Source: Streptomyces sp. MUM 178J (GTDB lineage Bacteria > Actinomycetota > Actinomycetes > Streptomycetales > Streptomycetaceae). Taken from it: 64,000 nt of DNA. The notes beneath the pieces were generated by a model. The model had not been told where the DNA came from. It saw nothing but the letters and a program-made list of their open reading frames with translations, and did no database searches. Numbering within the stretch: the stretch's first letter is position 1; every line of letters begins with the position of its first letter. Shown in pieces: positions 35,034-45,031 of this stretch. Location: positions 62,001-126,000 of the forward strand of contig NZ_JADWYQ010000014.1 of the NCBI RefSeq assembly GCF_022414575.1, written 5' to 3'. Made by a program: the position numbers and the translations under genes.

Positions 35034-36167
35034 TCAGAACTTGTTGCGCGGGGTGATGCCCAGGGACATGCCCGACAGACCGCGCTGACGGCCGCCCAGC
35101 TTTCCGGCGATGGTGCGCAGCGCCGCGCCCGCCGGGGACTCCGGGTCGGTGAGCACGACCGGCTTGCCCTCGTCGCCGCCCTCCCGCAGCCGTACGTCGA
35201 TGGGGATCGCGCCGAGCACGGGCACCGTCGTGCCGGTCGTCCTGGTCAGGCCCTCGGCGACCTGCTGACCGCCGCCGGTGCCGAACACGTCGACCATCTC
35301 GTCGCAGTGCGGACAGGGCAGCCCCGACATGTTCTCGACGACGCCGACGATCTTCTGGTGGGTCTGTACGGCGATCGAGCCGGCCCGCTCGGCGACCTCG
35401 GCCGCGGCCTGCTGCGGGGTGGTGACCACCAGGATCTCCGCGGTCGGCACCAGCTGGGCCACGGAGATGGCGATGTCGCCGGTGCCGGGCGGCAGGTCCA
35501 GCAGCAGCACGTCCAGATCGCCCCAGTACACATCGGCGAGGAACTGCTGAAGGGCGCGGTGCAGCATCGGGCCGCGCCACACCACCGGCGCGTTGCCGGG
35601 GGTGAACATGCCGATCGAGATGACCTTCACGCCGTTCGCCGACGGCGGCATGATCATGTTCTCGACCTGGGTGGGCCGGCCGTCGGCGCCCAGCATGCGC
35701 GGCACGCTGTGGCCGTAGATGTCCGCGTCGACGACGCCGACCTTCAGCCCGTCGGCGGCCATCGCGGCGGCCAGGTTCACGGTCACGGAGGACTTGCCGA
35801 CGCCGCCCTTGCCGGAGGCCACCGCGTACACCCGGGTCAGCGAGCCGGGCTTGGCGAACGGCACCTCGCGCTCGGCGCCGCCGCCGCGCAGCGAGGCGGC
35901 CAGCTCCCGCCGCTGCTCGTCGCTCATCACGTCCAGCGCCACATCGACCCCGCTCACCCCGTCGAGCCGGGCGACCGCGTCGGTTACGTTCCTGGTGATC
36001 GTTTCCCGCATGGGGCAGCCGGAAACGGTCAGATACACCGTGACGGCGACCGCACCGTCCGCGCCGATCTCTACCGATTTGACCATGCCGAGTTCGGTGA
36101 TCGGTCGGTTGATCTCGGGGTCGTTCACCGTCGACAGTGCCTCGAGCACCGCGTCTTCCGTAACCAT
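35034..36167 (-). CDS. mrp: Mrp/NBP35 family iron-sulfur carrier ATPase
   Basis: This 377-residue protein has an N-terminal MIP18/DUF59 domain (residues 1-90, VLEALSTVNDPEINRPITEL) and a deviant Walker A P-loop, ASGKGGVGKSSVTVNLA. The C-terminal Cys pair LPCPHCDEM can bind a bridging iron-sulfur cluster in this family. It likely carries Fe-S clusters to target apoproteins in the cytoplasm. It is in the same relative place as mycobacterial mrp, two genes from tatB, with DUF1003 upstream on the same strand. Confidence 0.94.
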   Translation of the reverse strand: MVTEDAVLEALSTVNDPEINRPITELGMVKSVEIGADGAVAVTVYLTVSGCPMRETITRNVTDAVARLDGVSGVDVALDVMSDEQRRELAASLRGGGAEREVPFAKPGSLTRVYAVASGKGGVGKSSVTVNLAAAMAADGLKVGVVDADIYGHSVPRMLGADGRPTQVENMIMPPSANGVKVISIGMFTPGNAPVVWRGPMLHRALQQFLADVYWGDLDVLLLDLPPGTGDIAISVAQLVPTAEILVVTTPQQAAAEVAERAGSIAVQTHQKIVGVVENMSGLPCPHCDEMVDVFGTGGGQQVAEGLTRTTGTTVPVLGAIPIDVRLREGGDEGKPVVLTDPESPAGAALRTIAGKLGGRQRGLSGMSLGITPRNKF

Positions 36168-36211
36168 AGGGACGATGGTACGGCGCTGGCTCCCACCGCC
36201 GGAAAGAGCAG

Positions 36212-36844
36212 TCAGCGGTCGTGTTCGTCACTCCGGTTCCCGTCCCCGGACGGGAATACGGCGTGCTGCTCCTCAAGCGTGCCCTCCAGCGTCCTGGTCA
36301 GGACCTCCAGCTCGGAGCGGATCCAGTCGCGCGTGGCGACCTCCCCGAGGCCCATCCGCAGCGCCGCGATCTCCCGGGTCAGATACTCGGTGTCCGCGAT
36401 CGAGCGCTCGTTCTGCTTGCGGTCCTGCTCATGGGTGACGCGATCGCGGTCGGCCTGGCGGTTCTGCGCCAGCAGGATCAGCGGGGCCGCGTAGGAGGCC
36501 TGCAGCGACAGGGCCAGCGTCAGAAAGATGAACGGGTACTCGTCAAAGCGCAGCTCCTCCGGCGCGGCGACGTTCCACACGATCCACACGATGACGATCC
36601 CGGTCATCCAGGCGATGAACCGCCATGTGCCCAGGAAGCGGGCGATCCGCTCGGAGAGCCGGCCGAAGGCCTCCGGGTCGTACTGGGGCAGCAGCGTGCG
36701 ACGGGGCGCGCGCGGCATGTCGATCCGCGTGCGGTGGCGGGAGACCGCGCTCGCGCCCGACGGCACACGCTCGCGCCCCTCCAGACGTTCGAGCCGTTCG
36801 ATGCGGTCCATACGGTCCGGGCCGCCGCCCTCGCCGCTACTCAT
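36212..36844 (-). CDS. DUF1003 membrane protein
   Basis: This 210-residue protein has a basic N-terminal region and two membrane spans (FIAWMTGIVIVWIVWNV and YPFIFLTLALSLQASYAAPLILLAQ). The DUF1003 signature NRQADRDR follows, then a charged helical C-terminus. The function is unknown. It starts within the end of the MgtE-N/CBS gene (8-base overlap), so the two are coupled; the mycobacterial pair Rv1231c-Rv1232c has the same order. Confidence 0.88.
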   Translation of the reverse strand: MSSGEGGGPDRMDRIERLERLEGRERVPSGASAVSRHRTRIDMPRAPRRTLLPQYDPEAFGRLSERIARFLGTWRFIAWMTGIVIVWIVWNVAAPEELRFDEYPFIFLTLALSLQASYAAPLILLAQNRQADRDRVTHEQDRKQNERSIADTEYLTREIAALRMGLGEVATRDWIRSELEVLTRTLEGTLEEQHAVFPSGDGNRSDEHDR

Positions 36845-38114
36845 GCGTGTCCCCGGGGCCCGCGGTCTCCTCGAACTCCGTCTCCCGCCAGTCGTCGGGC
36901 AGCAGATGGTCCAGCACGTCGTCGACGGTCACCGCGCCCAGCAGCGAGCCGCCCTCGTCGACGACGGGCGCGGCGACCATGTTGTACGCGGCGAGATAGC
37001 TGGTGAGCTCGGGCAGGGCGGTGTCCGGCCCCAGCGGCGGCAGATCGCTCTCGACCAGCGAGCTGACCAGCGTGAACGGCGGATCGCGCAGCAGCCGCTG
37101 AAAGTGCACCGTGCCCAGGTACTTGCCGGTGGGCGTCTCGTCGGGCGGCCGGCAGACATAGACCTGCGCCGCCAGCGCCGGGGACAGATCCTGCTGCCGT
37201 ACGCGGGCGAGCGCGTCGGCGACCGTCGCGTCCGGCCGCAGCACGATCGGCTCCGTGGTCATCAGACCGCCCGCGGTCCGCTCCTCGTACGACATCAGCC
37301 GGCGCACATCCGCCGCGTCGTCCGGTCGCATCAGGGCCAGCAGCCGCTCCTTGTCCTCCTCCGGGAGCTCGGAGAGCAGATCGGCCGCGTCGTCCGGGTC
37401 CATCGCCTCCAGGACGTCCGCCGCCCGCTCCTCCTTCAGCTTGCCGAGGATCTCCACCTGGTCGTCCTCCGGCAGCTCCTCCAGCACATCGGCCAGCCGG
37501 TCGTCGTCCAGCGCGGCGGCGACCTCGGCGCGGCGCTTCGGCGACAGATGGTGCAGCACGTTCGCCAGATCGGCGGGGCGCATCCGCTCGAAGGTGGCGA
37601 CGAGACTCTCCGCGCCCTGCCCGTGCTCCTCCAGCGAGAAGCCGGTGACGGCCGACCACTCGACGGTCAGCGCCTCCCCTTTGCGGCGCAGCGCCCCGCC
37701 CCTTCCCTTGCGTACGAAGACCTTGTCGATCTCCCAGTCGCGGCGGGCGGGCAGCTGCTGGATCGAGACGTCCAGCACGGTGACCTCCTCGCCCGTCTCC
37801 ACCAGCCGCACCCGTCGGTCCAGCAGCTCGCCGAGGACGAGCCGCTCGGTCGGCCGCTGTTCAAAGCGCCGCATGTTGACCACGCCGGTGGTGATCACCT
37901 GTCCTGACTCCACGCCCGTCACCCGGGTCATGGGAAGGAAGATCCGGCGGCGGCTGACCACCTCGACGACCATGCCGAGCAGCCGGGGCGGACGGCGGCC
38001 CACGCGCAGCATCGCCACCAGATCGCGGACGCGTCCGACCTGGTCGCCGTTGGGGTCGAAGACGGCGACGCCGGCGAGGTGGGAGACGAAGACGCGGGGG
38101 GCGCCTGAGGCCAT
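36837..38114 (-). CDS. MgtE N-terminal and CBS-domain protein without the channel
   Basis: This 425-residue soluble protein has an N-terminal PRC-barrel-like region (1-160), the MgtE intracellular N domain made of repeated helices (LANVLHHLSPKRRAEVAAAL, VLEALEELPEDD-like, DAADLLSELP) and two CBS domains at about 280-400 (TTEPIVLRPDATVADAL, AAPVVDEGGSLLGAVTVDD). The five membrane spans of a true MgtE Mg2+ channel are absent. It may sense Mg2+ or nucleotides and act with the coupled DUF1003 membrane protein; that partnership is inferred. Confidence 0.88.
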   Translation of the reverse strand: MASGAPRVFVSHLAGVAVFDPNGDQVGRVRDLVAMLRVGRRPPRLLGMVVEVVSRRRIFLPMTRVTGVESGQVITTGVVNMRRFEQRPTERLVLGELLDRRVRLVETGEEVTVLDVSIQQLPARRDWEIDKVFVRKGRGGALRRKGEALTVEWSAVTGFSLEEHGQGAESLVATFERMRPADLANVLHHLSPKRRAEVAAALDDDRLADVLEELPEDDQVEILGKLKEERAADVLEAMDPDDAADLLSELPEEDKERLLALMRPDDAADVRRLMSYEERTAGGLMTTEPIVLRPDATVADALARVRQQDLSPALAAQVYVCRPPDETPTGKYLGTVHFQRLLRDPPFTLVSSLVESDLPPLGPDTALPELTSYLAAYNMVAAPVVDEGGSLLGAVTVDDVLDHLLPDDWRETEFEETAGPGDTHE

Positions 38115-38308
38115 GCGATGCGCCTCCTCTTCACTGCGGAATGCCGCGTTCCAGGCCTTTCAGGCTAGTCCGTTCCGTTCTGTGCCGCCCTGATGAAGCG
38201 CCCGTACGGAACTCGCACGAACCTCTTACGCCTGACTGCGGAGGGGTGAATACCGCACAGGTACGCTGCCGACTGCCACCACCACCGCGTAAGAGAGGCA
38301 GTGCGCCT

Positions 38309-39082
38309 GTGACTCCCCTCCCCCCCGCTGCGCGAAGGCGAAGAGCTGCGCTCTCCCTGGCGTTGTGCGCCGGGCTGACCGCATCGCTCACGGCCTGCGG
38401 CGGCAGCGAGGATCCGGACGCGGGGACCAACGGCGTGGGCAAGCTCTCCGCGGCCGAGATCGAGACGAAGGCGAAGGCGGCGGCGGACGCGGCGCCGTCG
38501 GTGCGGCTGTCGGGAACGCTGGTGACCGAGGGCACGACGTACAAGCTGAACATGCGTCTGAAGCAGGACGGCGGCAGCGGGTCCGTCACCGCGAAGGACA
38601 CCACCTTCGAGCTGCTGCGGATCGGCGACGCGCTCTACCTCAGGGCGGACGCCGGCTTCTGGGCCCATACGGACGCCAAGGGCGCCGAGAAGCCGAGCAA
38701 AGCGGACCTGGAGGCAGCGGAGAAGCTCAACGGCAAGTATGTGAAGGTCCCCAAGGGCGACCCCGCGTACGAGCAGTTCCGCGGCTTCACCGACATGGAC
38801 CTGCTGCTGGACGGGCTGCTCGGCATGCACGGCGAGCTGGTCAAGGGCGACCGCACGAAGGTGGGCGGCGTCCGCGCCATCAAGGTCACCGGCAGCAAGG
38901 GCGGCGGCAACGTCCTCGACGTCTCCCTCGAGGGCACGCCCTACCCCCTCCAGTTCACCCGCGCGGGTGGGACGGGGGTGCTGACCCTGGGGGACTGGGG
39001 CGAGGACTTCGCCCTGAAGGAGCCGCCGAAGGAGGAGACGGTGGACTACGGGGGCCAGCTCCCCAAGACGAGCGACGACTAG
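38309..39082 (+). CDS. LolA/LppX-like lipoprotein
   Basis: This 257-residue protein starts at GTG with a basic N-terminus and a lipobox ending in Cys (SLTACGG, Cys31). The mature part has regular beta-strands in the pattern of LppX/LprG-type lipoproteins (VRLSGTLVTEGTTYKLNMRL, FELLRIGDALYLRAD, GGVRAIKVTGSKGG). Members of that fold bind lipids or cell-wall precursors. The role here is not known. Its stop overlaps the convergent response-regulator stop by 4 bases. It diverges from the MgtE-N gene. Confidence 0.82.
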   Translation: MTPLPPAARRRRAALSLALCAGLTASLTACGGSEDPDAGTNGVGKLSAAEIETKAKAAADAAPSVRLSGTLVTEGTTYKLNMRLKQDGGSGSVTAKDTTFELLRIGDALYLRADAGFWAHTDAKGAEKPSKADLEAAEKLNGKYVKVPKGDPAYEQFRGFTDMDLLLDGLLGMHGELVKGDRTKVGGVRAIKVTGSKGGGNVLDVSLEGTPYPLQFTRAGGTGVLTLGDWGEDFALKEPPKEETVDYGGQLPKTSDD

Positions 39083-39756
39083 GCCACCCAGCTGTAGCGC
39101 CGCTCCGGGCGGCCGGCCTGCCCGTAGCGCAGCGACACCTCCGCCTGGCCCGTGCCGCTGAAGTGCTCCAGGTAGCGGCGGGCGCTGACCCGCGAGACCC
39201 CCAGCCGGGCCGCGCACTCGGCCGAGGAGAGGCTGCCGTCGGCCGCGCGCAGCTCGCGTTCGATCAGCTCGGCGGTCTCCACGCTCATGCCCTTGGGCAA
39301 GGAGGCCGCTGCGGCGGCCGGGGCCGCGCCCCGTGCCAGGGCCCGGTCCACGTCGGACTGGCCGCTGACGACCGCCGCGTAGAGGTTGCCGCGCCGGGCC
39401 GCGTACTGCTCGAGGCGTGCCCTGAGGTCCTCCGCGTCGAAGGGCTTCAGCAGGTAGTCGACGACGCCCTGGCGCACGGCGCCCCGGACCGCCTCCGATT
39501 CGCGTGCCGCGCTGATCACCATGACGTCGCAGTCGTGCCCGGCGGTTCGCAGCCGGGGGATGATCTCCAGGCCGAACATGTCGGGCAGGTAGAGGTCGAG
39601 AAGCACCAGGTCGGGCTGGAGCTCGGCGACCGCGGTGAGCGCCTGCTCGCCGCAGTTCGCTGTGCCGACCACCCGGAACCTGGCGACGTCATTGACGAAT
39701 CCGCGGTGGATCCGCGCCACCATGAAGTCGTCCTCCACGATCATCACATCGATCAT
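39079..39756 (-). CDS. Response regulator, CitB/DcuR family
   Basis: This 225-residue protein has a receiver domain with the acidic pocket VEDD and phosphoacceptor Asp54 (VLLDLYLPD), the Thr/Ser and Lys (DYLLKPFD) switch residues, and a C-terminal helix-turn-helix (SSAECAARLGVSRVSARRYL). It is typical of citrate/C4-dicarboxylate response regulators. It overlaps its sensor kinase by 4 bases. The divergent tctCBA operon is the probable target. Confidence 0.92.
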   Translation of the reverse strand: MIDVMIVEDDFMVARIHRGFVNDVARFRVVGTANCGEQALTAVAELQPDLVLLDLYLPDMFGLEIIPRLRTAGHDCDVMVISAARESEAVRGAVRQGVVDYLLKPFDAEDLRARLEQYAARRGNLYAAVVSGQSDVDRALARGAAPAAAAASLPKGMSVETAELIERELRAADGSLSSAECAARLGVSRVSARRYLEHFSGTGQAEVSLRYGQAGRPERRYSWVA

Positions 39757-41450
39757 CGGACTGTCTCCGTCACTCGGTCGGCCGGTCGGCCGACGGACAT
39801 CCGGGCGGTGAACATGGCGCCCGCCTGCGTGTTGGCCACTGACACCTCACCGCCCCGGCGTTTGCACACCAGACGCGTGAGCGCCAGGCCGATCCCCCGG
39901 TCGCCGCCCTGCGCGGCCTTGGTGGTGAATCCGTGCAGGAACACCTCCTGCGCCAGCTCGGGAGCCACGCCCGGCCCCGAGTCCCGTACGACGATCTCCA
40001 CGCTGGAGGCGTCTTGGCGCAGTTCGACTTCCACCCACGCGTCTTCCACCCATGCGTCATGGCCGGGGACACCCGCCGCGGCCGCGTCGACCGCGTTGTC
40101 CACGAGGTTGCCGAGCACGGTCGCCACATCCGCGGAGTCGGTCGGCTCCAGCTGCTCCAGGGCGGTCCGCTCGGAGATCTTCAGCCGCACCTTGCGTTCC
40201 GACGCAAGCGCCGACTTGGCCATGAGCAGCGCGGCGATCGCCCGGTCGCGGACCCGGCTGGTGAGGGTCAGATCGAGCGACTCACGGTGTTTGCGCAGGG
40301 CGCGGACGTACTTCACGACCTCGTCGTGCTCGCCGATCTGGATGAGCCCGGAGATGGTGTGCAGCTGGTTGGAGAACTCGTGCGCCTGGGCGCGCAGCAG
40401 CTCGGCAGTGCTGCGGAAGGAGCCCAACTCCCTTTCCAACTGCGCGAGTTCGGTGCGGTCGCGCAGGGTGGTCACCGAGCCGAGGCGGCGGCCGTCCTTG
40501 GTGACGTCCATCCGGTTCATCACCAGGACGCGGCCCCGCCGTACGACGACCTCGTCGCGCCGTTCGGCACCGGCCTCGTCCTGATGATCCCGCGCACCGC
40601 CGGCCAGGACGTCGTACAGCCGCCCCTCGATCCCCAGATCGGCCAGACTTGTCCCGACGCAGTTCTCGGGCAGGTCCAGCAGCCGGCGGCCGACCGCGTT
40701 CACCAGCGTCAGCCGCTGCTGCGGGTCGAGGGCCACCACGCCCTCGGCGATCCCGAACAGCATCGCCTCCCGGTGCTCGGCGAGCCCGGCGATCTCGCGC
40801 GGCTCCATGCCGAAGGTCTGCCGCTTGATCCGGCGGGCCAGCAGCCAGGAGCCGGCCACCCCGAGGACGCTGGCGACGCCGAGGTAGACCAGCAGATAGG
40901 ACGAGGCGCCCACCAGCCGCTGCCAGACCGACGGCGAGGCCCGCCCGATCATCACCGTGCCGAGGTGCTCCCCGACGTTCTCGCCGTGCGCTCGGAGCAC
41001 CGGGGCCTGGGCCACCAGCTCGGTGACGCCGTTCACCGGCAGCTCCCCGGACCAGCCGCGGCCCCCGGCGGCGTCCTTGCCGGAGACCGGCAGCCGCGTC
41101 CCGAGGAGGGTGGGGTTGGTGGAGGCCACGATGGCGCCGTCGGTCCTGGCGACCGTGGCCGAGGTGACCCCGGACCTGTTCAGCGTGGACTGGAGCAGCG
41201 GGGCGAGCATCTCGGCGGGGGCGGGCCGCGCCAGCTGGGTGCGCACCAGCGGGTTGCCCGCCGTCTCCTCGGCGAGCGCCGTCACCCGGCGCCCCTCGAC
41301 GCGGTCGAAGGTCGCCTTGGACTGCGCGAGCGAGACCGCGGCGACGGCGGCCAGCACGATCACGACAATGGCGAGCTGCCATCTCAGCAGCTCACCGGCG
41401 AGTGTATGGCGTCGCCGTCTTCGGGACGGCGACCGTGACGTTATGACCAC
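39753..41450 (-). CDS. Sensor histidine kinase, CitA/DcuS family
   Basis: This protein has about 565 residues: an N-terminal membrane span (WQLAIVVIVLAAVAAVSLA), an extracellular sensor domain of ~130 residues, a second span (SSYLLVYLGVASVLGVAGSWLL), a cytoplasmic PAS domain (GIAEGVVALDPQQRLTLV), the H-box HEFSNQLHTISGLIQ and a HATPase with NLVDNAVDAA. It should sense an external carboxylate and phosphorylate the coupled response regulator. The start is uncertain: GTG 41450 or TTG 41468. Confidence 0.9.
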   Translation of the reverse strand: MVITSRSPSRRRRRHTLAGELLRWQLAIVVIVLAAVAAVSLAQSKATFDRVEGRRVTALAEETAGNPLVRTQLARPAPAEMLAPLLQSTLNRSGVTSATVARTDGAIVASTNPTLLGTRLPVSGKDAAGGRGWSGELPVNGVTELVAQAPVLRAHGENVGEHLGTVMIGRASPSVWQRLVGASSYLLVYLGVASVLGVAGSWLLARRIKRQTFGMEPREIAGLAEHREAMLFGIAEGVVALDPQQRLTLVNAVGRRLLDLPENCVGTSLADLGIEGRLYDVLAGGARDHQDEAGAERRDEVVVRRGRVLVMNRMDVTKDGRRLGSVTTLRDRTELAQLERELGSFRSTAELLRAQAHEFSNQLHTISGLIQIGEHDEVVKYVRALRKHRESLDLTLTSRVRDRAIAALLMAKSALASERKVRLKISERTALEQLEPTDSADVATVLGNLVDNAVDAAAAGVPGHDAWVEDAWVEVELRQDASSVEIVVRDSGPGVAPELAQEVFLHGFTTKAAQGGDRGIGLALTRLVCKRRGGEVSVANTQAGAMFTARMSVGRPADRVTETVR

Positions 41451-41547
41451 TATGAACTCAACCTTCAATGGTCACACAACCGAGATGGGGTGTCTCAGGA
41501 ACCGCACAATCATGGCGTCGGATCGGCCCAAGCGAAAGAGATGAGCC

Positions 41548-42558
41548 ATGAGAACTCGACGAGCCGCACTTGTCGGAGCTCTTGCAGCCGCGTCCATGCT
41601 CGCGGTCAGCGCCTGTGGCGCCACCGCCGACAAGGAGGAGTCCGGGAGCGGAAGCGGGTCCTCGAAGCCCGCCACCGGCCTGAGACTCATGGTCCCCAAC
41701 ACCCCGGGCAGCGGCTACGACCTCACCGCCCGCACCGTCTCCCAGGTCATGCAGGACACCAAGGTCGCCTCCGGCGTCCAGGTCTTCAACCTGCCCGGGG
41801 CGAGCGGCACGGTGGGCCTGCAGCGCCTGGTGAACGAAAAGGGCAACGGCAAGATGGCCATGCAGATGGGCCTGGGCGTCGTCGGAGCCTCGTACACGCA
41901 GAAGTCCAAGGCGACGCTGACCGACAGCACGCCGCTCGCCAAGCTGATCGAGGAGGCAGGCGCGATCGTCGTGCCGAAGGACTCCCCGTACAAGTCCATG
42001 GACGACCTCGTCACCGCCTGGAAGAAGAACCCGAAGAAGTTCGCGGTGGGCGGCGGCTCGTCGCCGGGCGGCCCCGACCATCTGCTGCCGATGCAGCTGG
42101 CGAAGGCGGTCGGCATCAAGCCGACGGACGTCAACTACGTCTCCTACGACGGTGGCGGCGAGCTGCTCCCGGCCATCCTCGGCAACAAGATTGCCTTCGG
42201 GGCGAGCGGCTTTGGTGAGTTCCTCGACCAGGTCGAGGCGGGCCAGGTGCGTGTCCTCGCGGTCAGCAGCGAGAAGCCGATCGAGGCGCTGAAGGACGTG
42301 CCCACCCTCAAGGGCGAGGGCATCGACCTGGTCTTCACCAACTGGCGCGGCATCGTCGCCCCGCCTGGCATCACCGACGAGCAGAAGCAGACCTGGGTCG
42401 ACGCGCTGACCAAGATGCACGACTCGGACGCGTGGAAGGCGCAGCTGGAGAAGAACGGCTGGGTCGACGCCTTCGCCACCGGTGACGAGTTCGGCGCCTA
42501 CATGACCGAGCAGGACAAGGCGGTCGCCGACCTGCTGGCCGAACTCGGGCTGGCATGA
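41548..42558 (+). CDS. tctC: Tripartite tricarboxylate transporter substrate-binding protein
   Basis: This 336-residue TctC-family lipoprotein has a signal ending at Cys23 (AVSACGA). Its fold motifs are VPNTPGSGYDLTARTV, FNLPGASGTVGLQRL and GGGSSPGGPDHLLPMQL. It captures a tri- or dicarboxylate outside the membrane and delivers it to TctA/TctB. It is divergent from the CitAB-like two-component genes, with about 97 bp between them. Its stop overlaps tctB by 4 bases. Confidence 0.93.
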   Translation: MRTRRAALVGALAAASMLAVSACGATADKEESGSGSGSSKPATGLRLMVPNTPGSGYDLTARTVSQVMQDTKVASGVQVFNLPGASGTVGLQRLVNEKGNGKMAMQMGLGVVGASYTQKSKATLTDSTPLAKLIEEAGAIVVPKDSPYKSMDDLVTAWKKNPKKFAVGGGSSPGGPDHLLPMQLAKAVGIKPTDVNYVSYDGGGELLPAILGNKIAFGASGFGEFLDQVEAGQVRVLAVSSEKPIEALKDVPTLKGEGIDLVFTNWRGIVAPPGITDEQKQTWVDALTKMHDSDAWKAQLEKNGWVDAFATGDEFGAYMTEQDKAVADLLAELGLA

Positions 42559-43100
42559 GCTTGCGGGTGAATCCGGTGAAGGACCGGACTGTGGGGGACA
42601 CCCCTGGGTCCCGTCAGGGCGGGGACCGCGCGCAGTACGGCGTGTGCGTGTTCCTCGCCCTGCTGGGCACCGCCGTGATCGTGGACGCCCTCGGCATCCC
42701 GCACATCACCAGCGGCACCGACCCCGTCGGCCCGCGCGCGGTGCCGCTGATCCTGGGCGCGCTGCTGCTGGTGCTCGTGGTGTTCTACGCCGTGGATGTG
42801 GCCCGGGGCGGCCGCGGTGAGCCGGAGGCCGGCGAGGACGTCGACCTGTCCCAGGGCAGCGACTGGCGCACGGTGCTGCTGCTGGTCGGCGTGTTCCTGG
42901 CGAACGCGCTGCTCATCGAGCGCCTCGGCTGGGTGATCAGCGGCGGTCTGCTCTTCTGGGGCGCCGCGTTCGCGCTCGGCAACCGCCACTACATCCGCAA
43001 CCTCCTGATCGCGGCGACGCTGTCCCTGACGACGTTCTACGCGTTCGCGATCGGCCTCGGCGTGAACCTCCCCGCCGGTGTCCTGCAAGGAATCCTGTGA
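42555..43100 (+). CDS. tctB: Tripartite tricarboxylate transporter small membrane subunit
   Basis: This 181-residue protein has four predicted membrane spans ([76 protein letters not shown]), the TctB architecture. It pairs with TctA in the membrane. The ATG overlaps the tctC stop (ATGA). The N-terminal 30 residues are hydrophilic and not typical of the family. Confidence 0.9.
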   Translation: MSLRVNPVKDRTVGDTPGSRQGGDRAQYGVCVFLALLGTAVIVDALGIPHITSGTDPVGPRAVPLILGALLLVLVVFYAVDVARGGRGEPEAGEDVDLSQGSDWRTVLLLVGVFLANALLIERLGWVISGGLLFWGAAFALGNRHYIRNLLIAATLSLTTFYAFAIGLGVNLPAGVLQGIL

Positions 43101-43110
43101 GGCCTGGGCG

Positions 43111-44616
43111 ATGGACAACCTGAACAACCTCATGCAGGGCTTCGTGGACGTCATGGACCCGATGAACCTGCTCCTCGCCCTGATCGGCGTCCTCGTCGGC
43201 ACCGCAGTGGGCGTGCTGCCGGGCATCGGCCCGGCGATGACGGTGGCGCTGCTGCTGCCGATCACGTACGGCATGGAGCCGGTGCAGGCGTTCATCATGT
43301 TCGCCGGCATCTTCTACGGCGGCATGTACGGCGGCTCGACGACGTCGATCCTGCTGAACACCCCCGGCGAGTCCTCGTCCGTGGTCACCGCCATCGAGGG
43401 CAACAAGATGGCGAAGGCGGGCCGCGCGGCCCAGGCCCTGGCCACGGCCGCCATCGGCTCCTTCGTGGCGGGCACGATCGGCACGCTGCTGCTGGTCCTG
43501 GTCACGCCGTTCGTGGTGGACCTGGCGGTCAGCCTGGGCGCGCCCGACTACTTCGCCCTGATGCTGCTGGCGTTCATAGCGGTGACGTCGGTGCTGGGCT
43601 CGTCCCGAATCCGAGGCTTCGTGTCCCTGCTCCTGGGCCTGACGATCGGCCTGGTCGGCATCGACTCGGTGTCGGGCCAGCAGCGGCTCACCCTGGGCAT
43701 ACCGCAGCTCGCCGACGGCATCGACGTCGTCGTGGTCGCGGTCGGCATCTTCGCCGTCGGCGAGGCGCTGTGGGTGGCCGCGCATCTGCGCCGCCGGCCG
43801 GCCGAGGTGATCCCGGTGGGCCGCCCGTGGATGGGCCGGAGTGACTGGAAGCGGTCCTGGATGCCCTGGCTGCGCGGAACGGCGTACGGCTTCCCGTTCG
43901 GCGCGCTGCCGGCCGGCGGCGCGGAGATCCCGACGTTCCTGTCGTACGCCACGGAGAAGCGGCTGACCAAGCACCCCGAGGAGTTCGGCAAGGGCGCCAT
44001 CGAGGGCGTGGCGGGCCCAGAGGCCGCGAACAACGCGTCGGCGGCGGGCACCCTGGTGCCGATGCTGGCGATCGGCCTCCCGACCAACGCCACGGCGGCC
44101 GTGATGCTGGCGGCCTTCCAGTCGTACGGCATCCAGCCCGGCCCCCTGCTCTTCGAGCGCGAGGCGAGCCTGGTCTGGGTCCTGATCGCGAGCCTGTTCA
44201 TCGGCAACCTGCTGCTGTTGCTGCTGAACCTCCCGCTGGCCCCGGCCTGGGCGAAGCTGCTCCAGATCCCGAGGCCGTATCTGTACGCGGGGATCCTGTT
44301 CTTCGCGTCGATGGGCGCCTACGCCGTAGGCGCCCAGCCCCTGGACCTGTTCCTCCTGCTCACCCTGGGCCTGCTCGGCTTCGCCATGCGCCGCTTCGGG
44401 CTGCCGGTCCTGCCGCTGATCGTCGGCGTGATCCTGGGCCCGCGCGCGGAGCTGCAGGGCCGGCGCTCCCTCCAGCTGTCCGGCGGTGAGCTGTCGGGGC
44501 TGCTGGGCGGTCCGGTGTCGTACACGGTCTACACGGCGGTCGCGCTGGTCCTGGTGTGGCCGCTGATCCGTCGCTTCGTCCTAAGCCCTCTGCGCGCGCG
44601 AAACGCCGCCGCCTGA
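43111..44616 (+). CDS. tctA: Tripartite tricarboxylate transporter large membrane subunit
   Basis: This 501-residue polytopic protein has the TctA signature stretches [42 protein letters not shown] (GGSTTSIL core) and [23 protein letters not shown]. It forms the carboxylate channel driven by the ion gradient. ATG 43111 begins [11 protein letters not shown], the normal start; it lies 10 bases after the tctB stop. Confidence 0.95.
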   Translation: MDNLNNLMQGFVDVMDPMNLLLALIGVLVGTAVGVLPGIGPAMTVALLLPITYGMEPVQAFIMFAGIFYGGMYGGSTTSILLNTPGESSSVVTAIEGNKMAKAGRAAQALATAAIGSFVAGTIGTLLLVLVTPFVVDLAVSLGAPDYFALMLLAFIAVTSVLGSSRIRGFVSLLLGLTIGLVGIDSVSGQQRLTLGIPQLADGIDVVVVAVGIFAVGEALWVAAHLRRRPAEVIPVGRPWMGRSDWKRSWMPWLRGTAYGFPFGALPAGGAEIPTFLSYATEKRLTKHPEEFGKGAIEGVAGPEAANNASAAGTLVPMLAIGLPTNATAAVMLAAFQSYGIQPGPLLFEREASLVWVLIASLFIGNLLLLLLNLPLAPAWAKLLQIPRPYLYAGILFFASMGAYAVGAQPLDLFLLLTLGLLGFAMRRFGLPVLPLIVGVILGPRAELQGRRSLQLSGGELSGLLGGPVSYTVYTAVALVLVWPLIRRFVLSPLRARNAAA

Positions 44617-44633
44617 GACATCTGGAGTCCGAG

Positions 44634-45029
44634 ATGACCATCCTGGTCGGCTACGTCCCCTCGCCCGAGGGGGAGGCGGCCCTGCGCGCGGCGATCGGCG
44701 AGGCCCGCCGCCGTGAGGAGAAACTGCTGGTGGTGAATACCACCCGGGGCGACGCGTATATGGACCCGCGCTTCGCCCGGGAACCCGACCTGACCCATGT
44801 ACGCGAGGATCTCGCGGCGCTGGGCGTTGACTTCGACATCCGCCAGGTCCTCGGCGCCCGGGACGCCGGCGAGGAGATCATCGACCTGGCGGAGCGGCTG
44901 GACGCCTCCCTGGTGGTGATCGGCCTGCGTCGGCGCAGTGCGGTCGGCAAGCTGATCATGGGCTCGGCGGCCCAGCAGATCCTGCTGGGCGTGGGCTGTC
45001 CGGTGCTCGCCGTGAAGGCGGAGGGCTGA
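44634..45029 (+). CDS. Universal stress protein (UspA family)
   Basis: This 131-residue single-domain Usp begins MTILVGYVPSPEGEAALRAA. The ATP-binding loop is VVIGLRRRSAVGKLIMGSAAQQIL, matching G-x2-G-x9-G-(S/T) spacing loosely, and it ends CPVLAVK. It is only 17 bases downstream of tctA and 2 bases before the DUF475 gene, so all five genes are probably cotranscribed. It may tie transport to energy state; that is inferred. Confidence 0.9.
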   Translation: MTILVGYVPSPEGEAALRAAIGEARRREEKLLVVNTTRGDAYMDPRFAREPDLTHVREDLAALGVDFDIRQVLGARDAGEEIIDLAERLDASLVVIGLRRRSAVGKLIMGSAAQQILLGVGCPVLAVKAEG

Positions 45030-45031
45030 CG

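Noticed and set aside
36221..38193. Plus-strand open frames opposite DUF1003 and the MgtE-N/CBS gene
   Set aside because: They are shadows with Ser/Arg-rich composition; the minus-strand proteins have clear domains.
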